Shown here: positions 24,301 to 35,084 of the stretch, in pieces
Layout of the letters: each line of letters begins with the position of its first letter
Position numbering within the stretch: the stretch's first letter is position 1
Made by a program: the position numbers and the translations under genes
Notes under the pieces: generated by a model
The model's input: only the letters and a program-made list of their open reading frames with translations
Told to the model about the DNA's origin: nothing
The model's database searches: none
Source of the DNA: Cystobasidium ongulense
Taxonomy: Eukaryota; Basidiomycota; Cystobasidiomycetes; Cystobasidiales; Cystobasidiaceae
Length of the DNA stretch: 64,000 bases
NCBI GenBank assembly: GCA_022835595.1
Contig: BQUP01000003.1
Span: 998,629 to 1,062,628 of the forward strand
Direction: 5' to 3'

Positions 24301-27300
24301 TCAAAAAGCTCTTGTGTCGTATCGTAGTCTGGATGCTGGGCTGGCGTCAAATCGCGTAATTGCTGTGATATTGAGATAGTCATCACCTATTAGTATCACC
24401 GTTGGTTGACCGACGAAAAACGATAGGAAATGCTCACCTTGAAGAAAAGAGGGTACTTCATGAGTCGTTGAACAGGCTTGAGCAAAAAGCTAGATAAAGG
24501 CATACCACCACATTCCGGCAAAGCCTGTTGCATTCTAACAAATTCGCCAAAATCAGAATCCGGTCTGATAAGCATATCATCTATGGATTTTGTCACTGAT
24601 TCAAACCGAATGAGATACGGCTGATGGACTTCCAATCTTGGTATAAAGTCGAGTAATTGATCAGCAACTCGGTATACGACATGACCTTGAGCATTCCGAA
24701 GATCTGCTAGGATTGCAGTGACTTGCGAATGTAGATATACGATATCATCTAGCCAATCTAGGAGCCTGGCTATGGGTGTCGGCACTCCAGCTATCCATCG
24801 GCCTTGAGGGGTACGCAGTGGTTGCGAGAAAACCCTCACTACGCCTTTCAGACCGTTCACGAAAGATTCTTCTGTCCGATAGAGCTCGTAGATGACTTCT
24901 TGTCTCCTCAGCTCGTTTCTTGAATGGGTGCGTGCTAGTGTAGCGTACAAATGATCAGGGATTGTGGAGCGCCATGTGTCCGTTGATCCTGGAAGCTGAC
25001 CCATCGTCCCCGACCGAGTAGATTCTGAAGGTGAGACAGAACGTTCTTGATTGCTGGCTAGATTGGGCGTATTTGTGACTTCATTTGCGATATCTACTAG
25101 TCTCGGTGGTCCAGTCCACGCCCTCTTATGCTGTGGGTGGGGTTCAAGCGATGTCATTTTCACAGCTTGCGGTGAAGCTGTTGCTGTGGCTGGAGAAGGT
25201 GTTGGCGCCGCTAAGCTCGCACTAGGAGTCGGGCTCTTGCTCGAGCCTACGAAACCACTCAAAAAACTAGGCAATCTTTTCCGTGATTTCGGCTTATTAT
25301 TTGAAAACCCAGTGAATGTACTGCTCAGACGCTGGAAGGCACTGACAGATCTTGTCCTTTTTCGTGCCGATGAATTTTCCACCGGCTTTGAAGCTTCATC
25401 TTCGGAAGGCAATTCAAGAGGTAATGGGCGTAAAGCAAGGGCTTCTGATGTTGATAGAGCACTATTCCGCCAAGGTGAATTCGGCGGGCTGGGTTTTGAA
25501 GTATTTTTTGCTTCTGACGGTATTGTTTGAGGTTCATGAGTAGGCAGAGGAGGCAGATCCGCTTCATCGTATCCCCCGTCCGGTTCCTGAACGACTTCGA
25601 CCGGGTTCTCTGACAGATAGGATGGAAATCTCTCCTTGAGCCAGAATTTGGGACTGTGGGCCGATGCTTCCGAAGTCACAGACCGGTACCTCTCTCTTGC
25701 AGCATAGGGTAATGAACTAAGGGTGTGACCGCTGGCTGTCCTTCGCGAACGATTGAAGTTCTCGCTTCCTCGCTTTTGTCTGTCTATACTAAGTCTAGCT
25801 GCTATCTGCTCTATACTGAGCCGGACGCCGTCTGGCAAGCAGAACGAGTCTGTCGCTAGTATACCAGCTAGAACTGAATCTGTAATACCAAGACTTGCAC
25901 GTTGTTCTATTATGCTTCTTCGTACGTCATCAATTGAAAACTCCGGTGGAAGGGGTTGAGGCCTGTCGCCATAGGATTGGCGTAAGCTGTACTTGGAGCG
26001 ACTGTCATGGGTATACCAGCTCTTCTCGTGGGAGCGATCGTCTACTCCAGCCTCCTCGTGGTCTGCTAGCTGGTTCTCCTCCTTGTCAGACACATTTTCG
26101 TCCTCTGAACAATCTTGTGAAGGAAATTCATACTCCATGCTTTCCCGTGAGTCGCGATGACCAGGGCATGTACGAAGATTGCCATGCGTCCAGATCTCCG
26201 TCCCTTCTTCTGGTGCGGTTTCAAAAGATTCGCCGGTAAGCATTATACTTCCGTCCTCCTCGTCCTCCTCAGTCTCGCTGTACATGTCAACTACACTCGA
26301 ACTTGAAGTTACTGGCTGCCAGACCTCCTTTTCTTCACCTTCTTGTTCGTCGACTTCCTCATCGAATTCCATCTGTGAGCACAGATCAGGCGATTCTGCC
26401 CGTGTCTGAATGCCTAAACCTTTGAGCAAGCTGGATAGTCTACGGTTTCGTTCATAATCTTCCCTAGAGTGATCGTCGAATTGACTAATAAGGAGTTTGG
26501 CCTCTGAAGGAGACTCGTCGAGTGGAAGTGACGTTGATACTTGTTGTTGAGGTGTAGCTGTCTCGTGCGTCGACGTTTCAGATTGCGCCACATGCTCGGG
26601 TGGAACTTGAGGAGTCGCGGGAGTCGCAGGAGTATGAGGAGTCATACGCGTGTCATGCTGGACTGATTTTGACGGCCTTCTCGAAGAATTGGAATACGAC
26701 CTTTCTCCTCGAATCCTACTCGGTCGAGTGGAAGATATTGAAGTCCGCCTAGAATAGCTGTTTTGCGCCGGTTGTGGTGCAGGAGAGGGCGGCTCCGGGT
26801 CTTTGTCTTCATCAGCGTCATCAAAGACCGAGGCATACGTAAGCTGGCTTGCGCATGCACCACTCATAGACTGCGGTTGTGGCTCCTCTTTTGGGGCCGC
26901 TGATGAACGAGCCGGTGATGCCGGCGAAGGTGATGCCGATAGACGTCTCGATGATTTGGGAGGGCGAGGCGGCTTGATACTTTGTGTCGGACTTGGCTGG
27001 GGTGAAGGTTCGGGTGGATGAGGGGATAGTAGTGGGCTAGATGGTGGCGGTTGTTTAACGGGTGTTTGCAAAAGAGGCGATTTTACTATTGTGCGTCTTT
27101 TAGCTGCCCTAGCCAGGCTTTGCGCTACTTCAGCACCTATCTCAAGTTGGTGATCACGAGCGAATTGAAGAATAAACTCGCTATCAAGATCATCTGTGGA
27201 GGTAGTGCTTGCAGATGCTATATGTTGCCGACTGGAAGGGCTAGAATATGGGAGTTGTTCGTACTCTTTCCTTGGAGATAACTCGCTCACTCGGGTTCGA

Positions 27301-27930
27301 AAGGTTTGTTGACGTGCATCAGAGCCTTGACTACGGTTCAGAGGTCTATCTTGCTCGTATCGAAACGTTTGCGCTGCCGTGCTCTGCTTTAATGGTGGGC
27401 TCTGCGCTTCTCGTCGACTAGCCTTTGCCGCCACTAGATTGCGTGGAGTTTGCTCTGGTGCATGATTGCGCTCTTCATTTGCAGTAGTTGGAGATGCGAC
27501 GTTACTTCTCGCGGAATCAGGTCCTCGTAATACTACTCTTCTCGCTACACTTGTTGTCCGTCCTGCTTGCGGAGCAGTCTGTGGCGTGTTTCTGGCTGGA
27601 GCAACGCGATGGGTAGGTGTTTGCGAGTTCTGCCGGACGGTATTCTCAATATGAGCTTCATGCCGACTATGTGACAGTGCTGGTACATGGTCTGGTTCTG
27701 TGTAGCGTGGAGCTGCTTTGAGCTCCTGCACCGAAGCCGATGCTGGAATGTAGTATCCGCGAATCTGTATTGTGCGAGCAGATATGCATTTGATCAGCGG
27801 CGACTCTTACAGCAGAGTCGTCAGGTATGGTACTACGTACAGGCACTTGTTTCTTGCTGCTGCCTGCCCTTTTAGCAGGCGTGTTGTTCGCTGTCCGCCG
27901 CGCTGGCGAGACCAGGCCGAGCGATGCCAT
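21340..27930 (-). CDS. Large DH-PH Rho guanine nucleotide exchange factor
   Basis: Predicted Dbl-family activator of Rho-type GTPases, which control polarity, actin and the cell wall. Exon 1 (MASLGLVSPARRTANNTPAK, start 27930) splices at about 27840/27767 into a disordered region of roughly 900 residues rich in S, P and E. The DH domain follows: RRQEVIYELYRTEESFVNGL, VVYRVADQLLDFIPRL and SSFLLKPVQRLMKYPLFFK, the last being the signature helix. The PH domain begins in the next exon (YESLKVFASKTIGLPTGLVL, RRDRRLLAQGIVHRVEL) and appears interrupted by a Ser-rich insert of about 150 residues. It then resumes with FNDLVLFTLSNT, VVDDWGVAKLIGVTEY and KLDLLPLWSDTDEKRPFTLR. A C-terminal region of about 600 residues contains an acidic, helical part and S/T/P-rich tail. 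About 2,100 residues in few exons. No BAR or CNH domain is seen. Confidence 0.85.
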
Positions 27931-28868
27931 CCGGCATGGAGCACTCTAGCCCGATACCGCGCACCAACAGCCCTGCTAGATACGTAGTCTGATATGGGTG
28001 TGGTTTGCCTTCTAGGCTGTATGTCTGCTGAAGCGTCCCTGAACTCGATGGGCGTCTGTTGGTGACCCGAAAGACTGTTCGCTGGTCGGAGATTCCCAGC
28101 TGCTGTGGCCGCGTTGGGACTGGTATGCAGCCTCTGCCGTCGAGGCAAGGAACAGTCGCAGCGCAGTGGGGTGATGATCGCTTGCCAGTTGTTGTGTTGT
28201 GCGTTTGTGACCCTGCTTTCAGTGCTGCATGCTCGAGCAGGTCTGGATTCGAATTCCCATACCTCGCGTCGACTCGATGGCCAGGGCAGGTGAATTGTTC
28301 GAGCTTCCTTCTTGCTTGCCTTTGGAGCAGCCTGCTTGCTGTTTGGGTACAAGAGATGGATTATTCAGTCCTTTCACGTCGTATTAGCCAGCATGATACC
28401 TCTTTCATGGCTTTCTCAAGCTACCCTTCATCAAGCTCTTGCAAACACGGCAAGCCAGCGAAGGCCGTATGCAGGCCGTCACCACGGAGAGCGCCCATTG
28501 TGAATGGCTGTCTGCCTTTGCAGGCTGTCACGATGTATGGTATTGACGTTCTTGCTCCTGCTTGCTACTGGTCACAAACAGAGCACCTTCATGCATGGCC
28601 ACTTTCGCGCCAAACGAGTGAGCGCGCCAACTGCTGTGCGGTCTTCAAGAGAAAGCTCCTCGTTGACAGTCTGCAGTGATGGCATCCATCGCCAGCACCA
28701 TCATGCCTGCTCGAGTTGCAAGAAGCAAAGAGCAACAAGTGCAGTCTACTCGCCGTGTCGAGCAACACGATCAGTGTTGGATTTGACAGATCCTACTGAT
28801 TTGATCAGGAAGATTAATCACTATCGCGCTGAACACCTTCTGCGTTGCTTTGCTTCTGACCGTACTCT
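27931..28868. promoter_or_regulatory. Divergent promoter region, RhoGEF / arsH
   Basis: About 940 bp between divergent start codons. Open frames here (for example 206 codons at 28059-28679) have no recognisable domain and sit in the leader region. The arsH-proximal end contains short inverted repeats, listed separately. Confidence 0.5.
28796..28820. promoter_or_regulatory. Paired palindromes upstream of arsH (possible bZIP sites)
   Basis: CTGATTTGATCAG (28796-28808) has perfect 5-bp arms around a 3-bp centre. Two bases later comes the perfect 8-bp palindrome GATTAATC, followed by A. Both resemble the TGAT..ATCA style of pseudo-palindrome bound by yeast Yap8/Arr1. Such short matches occur by chance about once per kilobase, so this is only a candidate. 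Confidence 0.25.
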
Positions 28869-30225
28869 ATGTCACTCATCGCCGTGTTCAAGACTGCTCG
28901 CTGCTTGCCAACTCTACTCGGCTTTGGTGCAGCTTTCCGTCAGGTCAATAACTGCTCATACTCCAGGAAGATGCATGTCAACAACCTATCTACATCCGCT
29001 GGGTCAAATGGGTACCTTGATGCTGCCGTTACCACTGGATCAACGCCCGAGCATTTCATACCGCCGCCTGACAAGCCAGAATATCACCCGTACAGGCTCG
29101 CTGATTCTCAAAGTACAGGTGGCGAAGACTGGCAGGATGGATTGGAACTCGATACAGCTACCATGCTGGCTCAACAGCAACCCTCGCCGCTCCGCTTCTT
29201 GGTCCTGTACGGTAGTCTGAGGCAGACATCATACTCGCGCCTACTGGCATTCGAGATGGCCCGATTGCTAGAGGTGCGCAAATGTATAGAAAGCTATGCT
29301 GAAAAGCCAAGCTAACTCGGCAAATCTCGCTTTTCTCGACGATTTCTCACCGTCGCCTCGCTCACTCTATCAGAGGATGGGCGCCGAAGTTCGCGTCTTT
29401 GATCCCTCCTGGCTGCCAATTAAGCATGACCAAGAGCCAGTCCCAGAAGCAGCGCAAGAGTTGCGGAATCTTTCACTATGGTCGTGTGTGCACAATCTCT
29501 TAGACGTATACCCATGATATCTTCTGATGTATGTCAATTTGCAGGGATGGGCACGTATGGGTCAGCCCGGAACAAGTGAGTTTGGCGGACATGTGAGACG
29601 AGCGTATTGCGCGGTAGCTAAGTGAGGACCATCTCTTTAGCACGGTCAAATAACTGCAGCTTTCAAGAACCAAATCGACTGGATACCATTGTCAACAGGT
29701 AGCGTACGACCAACACAAGGTCGTACACTAGCAATAGCGCAAGTGAATGGCGGTTCGCAGTCTTTCAACACGGTCAACACACTTCGTATTCTAGGTCGAT
29801 GGATGAGAATGTTCACAATTCCCAATCAATCAAGCGTTCCTATGGCTTGGAAGTCTTTTACTACTGCCTCTGACGTAGGTTCCGATAACCCGGTACTGAT
29901 CAATCGGATGAAACCTTCATCGAATAGGGATAGAGTAGCTGATGTGTGCGAAGAACTTGTCAAAGTAACTTGCTTGATGAGAGGGAAAGATAGACTATTC
30001 TCAGATCGCTACTCGGAGCGCAAAGAAAGAATGGAAAATGGAAAGTTGCTTACTCAAGCGGAAAAGGATAAAATGCAGAGTGAAGATGCGACGAAGAAGG
30101 TGAGCGCCCCTACTTATAGACTCGCTGGCTTCCTCGGTTTGCTGACAATTTACTCGTTAATCATACAACAGAACGACATTCTGGAATCGTTAGGGATCGG
30201 TCAAGCAGGAGCTCGGTCGATATGA
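28869..30225 (+). CDS. arsH: ArsH NADPH-dependent FMN flavoprotein (arsenic resistance)
   Basis: Flavodoxin-fold NADPH:FMN reductase of the ArsH type; characterised bacterial members oxidise trivalent organoarsenicals. Family motifs in order: [20 protein letters not shown] (FMN phosphate loop), [18 protein letters not shown], then a 31-nt exon (29545-29575) that completes [20 protein letters not shown]. These are followed by [54 protein letters not shown] and [10 protein letters not shown], which match ArsH closely. A last short exon ends [12 protein letters not shown]. Start is either 28869 ([20 protein letters not shown], a possible short targeting leader) or 28971 ([20 protein letters not shown]); the conserved fold needs neither. 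Converges on acr3 with about 140 bp between stops. Confidence 0.9.
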
Positions 30226-30368
30226 GTCTGTTTGTTGATGATATTATGTGCCATCGATGTCGTTACGATGCAATTAGACCAATCAGCAATGATATACGGC
30301 GATGTGTTAGAATTACAATTTTCTAAAACGAAAACGACATTTGCTTGCTTATTTACTAGAAGTGCGCT

Positions 30369-32220
30369 TTACACATACTCTGACGGGATCTTCTCTTCCG
30401 GTTCTATCCTTGTCCAATTTAAACGTCTTTTCAGCCATAGCGACACCCATGTCAAGGCCAGTAAGACGGGCACCTCGACAAGCCTAGGAAGACCAATCAA
30501 CATATGGTTCAATATAGTAGTTCACTTGAATGCTTTAAAGCTTCTCTGCAACTTACGGTCCTATTGTAGCCGCTAAGGCTTGCTTACTATCCACTCCATA
30601 GATTGCAATAGCCACTGCGATGGCGAGTTCGAAATTGTTCGAGCCTATTGAAAGCCAAATCAGTCGCTGTTTGTTCTCATTGTCTAACATACAAATGAGG
30701 AGCTGGTATAGACCTACCAGCAGTGAAAGACTGAACGACAGCCATTTCATATCCGAAATGTGAGCTCTTGTACCTCGATAAGTAATATGTGAAGGCAAAA
30801 GCGCCTGTCCACATGATAGCGAAGTAGAGAATCATAGGCACAAATGTACGGAATACCGGTCCTAGATTGTGCACGATACTGTTGCCTGCAGCAATTCCCA
30901 TCGTCAGAAACCTCCTCTCTCTATAGCTAGTCGTAGGGAATTGAAATACATACCTTGATACGCGAAGAGAACGAAAATGGTGTATAAGAGGCCGATAAGT
31001 GCCAGAGGACCAAAATACGGCAGGAATCGAGTCTCCAAGAATTGTTTCGAGAAGAAGTACCAGATTGCGTATCGAGTGACTACTCCCGCAAGCAGTGGTA
31101 TGCCAAGATACTGTATGTACAGTTCATGTATCAGTATATACTTGGCGACAACGCCGCCCTTGTTTCGAACAACTTACAATTAAGACATCAATGGCGACTG
31201 CACCATAAGCAATGCTGAATTCGCTTTCACCGCTAATGATGTTGACAAAAAAGATTGCCATGGGTGCATACAGTGCAATTTGCAAGATGGAATTGACGAC
31301 CACGATAATTGCGCTGTTCGGTTCGAGCAATGTTAGGGTATACAGCACAGGGGTTGAAGATGCGTGAGTGAGCTGCTTACCAATAGTTATGATCCCCTCC
31401 TGCGAGCTGGTTCCATATCATAACCTATAGGTGGCATTTCAGCTAACTTGGAGGGTGGTAACAAGTACAAGGACGTACCATAGCTATGCATCGTGCTATC
31501 CCAACGAGTATCACACCAATCCGGTACTCGGGTTGATCCTACATATCAAAGATCAGGCACCATCAAGTCAGGAAACTATGATTGTACTCACAGGTAGTGT
31601 TGCCCATGCGATCCCAAGCATAAGAAAGGGGCCTGCGATGGTAAGTCTCAGCTTGTAGCCCTTGCTACGCCCTAATAATAATCGCCACACACCTATAACC
31701 CAGTTCAGGAAGAGAGACAGTGCGATCTGATACCACAGTCTTCTCTCCATAGCTAATGAAGGTAGCTTCTCATACTGGACCTTTGTCAATACAGGCCACA
31801 TCATGACCAGGAGACCGATAACAATGGCTGGAGGGCGAGAACATCTTACTTAGCTTTAAACTGATGAAAGGTAAATAAGTATGTGACATACGAAAGGAAA
31901 CGCCTTTGAACTGGATTTGATCAAAGGCATCTGGAATAGCTGTACCAGTTGTGGCTCCTACAGCTGTACCGACAATCATGAAAATGAGTACTAGTGGCGC
32001 AAGCAAGCGATCTAGAAGACCGAGTCCCATGAAGAGTTCTGAAAGGGATCCAGTATCAGTATATGGATATAAGAATGATGGAGTATAACTTACTCTTAGA
32101 CATCTCCGTTGATGATACGGCTTCTACATTTTCTCTGTTGTCGAGGTTCATTGAATCTCCGGCGCCTTCAGCAGCCAAAGTAGTTACGGCCGGGCTCGGA
32201 GCTTTCGACGTAATCGCCAT
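30369..32220 (-). CDS. ACR3: Arsenite efflux transporter ACR3/ARR3
   Basis: Ten-helix arsenite/proton antiporter of the BART superfamily that exports As(III) across the plasma membrane. The start at 32220 (MAITSKAPSPAVTTLAAEGA) gives a short cytosolic tail before MGLGLLDRLLAPLVLIFMIV. The substrate-critical cysteine is in GIARCIAMVMIWNQLAGG (helix 4) and the conserved glutamate in AGSNNFELAIAVAIAIYG (helix 9); both residues are known to be essential in the family. Other helices: QIALYAPMAIFFVNIISGES, FGPLALIGLLYTIFVLFAYQ and PMILYFAIMWTGAFAFTYYL. The end is spliced through GPLVEVPVLLALTWVSLWLK to the stop at 30369 (PEEKIPSEYV). About nine exons. Paired tail-to-tail with arsH. Confidence 0.93.
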
Positions 32221-32714
32221 CTCGAATATTTGAATCGTAGTTTTCAGTTGGTGTGTTATGGATACAAGGATGGCATAGTAAGTGCGCTTTGAGATTGAAG
32301 AAAAAAGGCAGATTCGCGATGACAGTTTCTTGGAAATATACAAGTTTGATCGGCGATCGTGTCTCAGATTTGAGCTTTTCTATACACGTTCAAATGGCTG
32401 ATTTGAAGCTTTGTAATTATCAGTTTTGAAGGCTGATGACGAGGACTGCAACATGTCGGTGGTACTCTCTAGCAAGTATGCGGATTGCTAAAGAAGGTTG
32501 GCTTGGCCTTGGAGTTGTCTCCGGTGAAGCAGCTTGGAGGGATCAAAAAAGACGCGTCTACGGGTGGAGTGGATTGTTATCCATAGCATTGCCATCCTAA
32601 GCAGATTGATTATGTACCTTGCGAGCCTTTCAAAGAACGACTCAAGCTCTATATCTATTGGAAGTGAATTTTGGTGTAGGGTATCCCGGCCTTACGAGCC
32701 GCCGATAGAATCCA
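32221..32714. promoter_or_regulatory. acr3 upstream region and TatD 3' flank
   Basis: About 490 bp. It contains the 9-mer CTGATTTGA at 32398-32406, identical to half of the arsH upstream palindrome, and an opposing ATCAG at 32419-32423 about 180-205 bp before the acr3 start. GATCGGCGATC at 32349-32359 has matching GATC ends. None is proven to be a binding site. Confidence 0.3.
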
Positions 32715-33804
32715 TTATTGCCCGGCGAACTGCTCCCAATTGTTTTTTAACTTTACTCCTGCTTGCTCAGCCGTCCATCCTTTCGCACTACACACGATTT
32801 GTAATATCTCCCAAACTCTAGTATCGTTCATATGAATATCATTGTAATCACTTTCTATCAGAAGGCGGTCGTCTGGCACTGCCTTTATCAGCTCTTCCAA
32901 CCGCTCCAATCTGGCATTAATAGTGGTAGAGAATGAAAAATAGATTCTCTTCCTGTCGATGTGCTTCGAAACTCGTTCAATAACATCTGCGGAACCTCCA
33001 AATGAATGCAGGCATATTTTGGATGTGCTCTTTTTCCATCTTTCAGAAGTTTTGGTAAGGGAAGAGAGCAAATCCACAACCGCTCCATGAGCTTGCACAT
33101 CATGAAAGGACACGTTCCGGTTGAGTTCAAAGGCTAGGTCTAATTGTGCATTGAGTAACTTCAATTGGTGATCCATTGGGACTTTCAAGTTTGTGAACTT
33201 CTTCGCTTGCTTGTGATCTGATCTGTCGCTTTTTGCATCGGTCTTTGGGAAGGGTATTCGAAATGAGCGATCCAGGCCAACCTCGCCTAGCATTGCAGCA
33301 GGATATCGCTTTAAAAGAGGCCGAAGAACGTCTTCCAAGAAGGTGGACATCAATGCCGGTTCCGGAAATGAGTCGTATAAAGCTGCCGCTTCGTCTGATC
33401 TGTCGCCCTCTGTTGGTAAGTAGGAAGGGAAGACTTCGGCATAGTGATCCTGCTTAGAGGGTACGACTCCGTCTTCCCTGAAGCTAATATGATGGGACCA
33501 CCACGGATGAAGTCCAAAAGCAGGCACAATCTTGTCAGGATGCTCATCAGCAAGCTGCTTGACCAAGTCTTGGTCTTGGAGATGCGAGCTCATTGCACAG
33601 ACCTACGAAGTGGGAACGACATCAGACTTCTATTTTGATGATTGCAACTATTTGGTTTACCTTGTGCAATGAAATCTTAGCCGCATAGCTTCTGTAGTCT
33701 GCGTCTTCTCGGAATTGTTTGTAGTCTGTTGGATGAGCATGACTGTCGACGATGTGACCTAGGATTGCGGATTGCTGGGTGATCGGCAGAGCGTGTCCGG
33801 ACAT
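32715..33804 (-). CDS. TatD-family metal-dependent hydrolase (Scn1/Cut9-interacting-like)
   Basis: TIM-barrel nuclease of the TatD family. Exon 1 (start 33804, MSGHALPITQQSAILGHIVD) carries the first metal motif DSHAHPTD. After one intron near 33605-33660 come FGLHPWW, GEVGLDRSF (metal-bridging Glu), VSFHDVQAHGAVVDLL, ICLHSFGGSADVIERVS and LLIESDYND. All expected metal-binding His/Glu/Asp positions are therefore present. About 345 residues, slightly long because of an insert around DAKSDRSDHKQAKKFTNLKV. The variant DYND at the last Asp motif and the overall length resemble fission-yeast Scn1. It sits between acr3 and the bZIP gene. Whether it has any arsenic role is unknown and I assume not. 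Confidence 0.85.
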
Positions 33805-34187
33805 GGGCTCGGGAGCCGCTCGCGAGAGGCAGCCAGGGTGGTATGAAGTGTATCCTGGTCTGAAGTATGTGCCAGTCTGAGTCGTGCGAATGGTGAGTTG
33901 GCCTTGAATCGATTGAAGGAGCCGAGGACCGACCGAGTCTCCTGGGTCGCAACGACACGACAGCCGATTTCAGGGTAAGAACACCATATAATCTGTCATT
34001 CACCAGGCTACCACAGCTTTACTCTCAGCCACTTGGACTCTACCAATGCCCACGAAGCCGGCTTATCGGTTAAAGGTTGAAAAGAGAGGCGATCGGTCCT
34101 CTTTACTTCAACCCACAAGCTTCTCTTTTCTTTCTCTCACTGCCCAAGCACCATGCAACGATAGCATCGATTCGCAGCCCGCACACC
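33805..34187. promoter_or_regulatory. Divergent promoter region, TatD / bZIP
   Basis: About 380 bp between divergent starts. The bZIP-proximal part is C/T-rich, as in many fungal leaders. No distinct site was found. Confidence 0.45.
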
Positions 34188-35084
34188 ATGTCAGACAGCA
34201 GCCCGTCCACCCGCCAACGCTCAGTCGACTCCGACACCTCCCTCGCGCCCGATCCAAAGCGGAAGAAGTCACTCGACACCCAGCGGGCTTTTCGAGCGCG
34301 CAAAGCTGCCCATGTCAAAGACCTCGAGGTAAAAGTAGCATTGCAAGAACTTGAAATCGCACGTCTTAGACGAGAGAATGCAGTTCTCCAGGCTGATATC
34401 GCAAGACTCGGGAATGGCGCACCTATGCCTAACGCCACGTGCTGCCCCAAGAACCCATCTAGTGCTACGGTGAACGACCAAAAGAGCACGCATCCTTCAG
34501 TCTTGCAGCCTATGCCTTCTGTTATGCGCACCTCCGTGCCGGAGCCTCCAGTGAGCAGGGCTCTCTTGCGAGCCATGACACGCGCTGATCTCTATTCCCT
34601 GCCTGTTCAGACAGCATCCATAATACCAACAGCTCCTGCCCCTCTTCCACCCGTCGGCGCGCAAAAAGCATTAAAAAGCGTGTATGGCACGTCGAGCCTA
34701 CCCGTGGTGTCGTCCGCAAGCCAACCAAGAGCCATTCCCTCGTCAACAAGAGGACAAATAATCTCATACTCCGGACCCAATTTAAGTGATACACAAACGC
34801 CGGCCCCATCACGACCACCTCCCTTATCCATCACCTCTTCGACCACAACTTCCTCAGAGTCAGTTCCATCCGTTTCGGCTTCTCCTGCAGTAGCGCTCAC
34901 TCGTGTCGTCTGCTGCAACAACATGTTTACGTGTGAAGACGACAATGAAAGTGAGGCGAGGTGGCTGAAACAGAATACTGGTATTCAAGGGATAGGAAGC
35001 AATACGATGGATGACTTTTATGCACTATTTGGTGGAGAATCCGGTAGCGCTTCTACAGCTGGAAATGGACAAACGGGAGGCTGA
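34188..35084 (+). CDS. Yap/AP-1-like bZIP transcription factor with two cysteine clusters
   Basis: Single-exon, 298-residue DNA-binding regulator. The basic region KRKKSLDTQRAFRARKAAHV (residues 24-43) contains the fungal QRAFR signature and is followed by a zipper with heptads at L46, Q53, L60, L67 and L74. The invariant Asn of bZIP basic regions is replaced by Ser28 and the usual Ala by Thr31. The middle is a long P/S/T-rich region. The only cysteines are C85-C86 (NATCCPKNPS) and C242, C243, C249 (VVCCNNMFTC). An acidic C-terminus follows (MDDFYALFGGES). The start at 34188 (MSDSSPSTRQRS) is preferred over 34077 because the upstream part looks like leader. Clustered thiols and proximity to arsH/acr3 suggest a Yap8/Arr1-like arsenite sensor; this is inference. 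It could equally be a general oxidative-stress factor. Confidence 0.75.
   Translation: MSDSSPSTRQRSVDSDTSLAPDPKRKKSLDTQRAFRARKAAHVKDLEVKVALQELEIARLRRENAVLQADIARLGNGAPMPNATCCPKNPSSATVNDQKSTHPSVLQPMPSVMRTSVPEPPVSRALLRAMTRADLYSLPVQTASIIPTAPAPLPPVGAQKALKSVYGTSSLPVVSSASQPRAIPSSTRGQIISYSGPNLSDTQTPAPSRPPPLSITSSTTTSSESVPSVSASPAVALTRVVCCNNMFTCEDDNESEARWLKQNTGIQGIGSNTMDDFYALFGGESGSASTAGNGQTGG

Noticed and set aside
25051-25530. 159-codon plus-strand frame within the RhoGEF gene
   Set aside because: Antisense to a continuous disordered coding exon; composition follows the coding strand.
28059-28679. 206-codon open frame upstream of arsH
   Set aside because: No domain, odd composition (many W, C, R), and it lies in the divergent RhoGEF/arsH promoter; other frames are equally open.
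4428-32220. A single environmental-stress gene cluster (Rim20, CSC1, NIK1, RhoGEF, arsenic genes)
   Set aside because: Orientation is mixed, splicing and other housekeeping genes intervene, and these are scattered core fungal genes; chance proximity is the simplest view.
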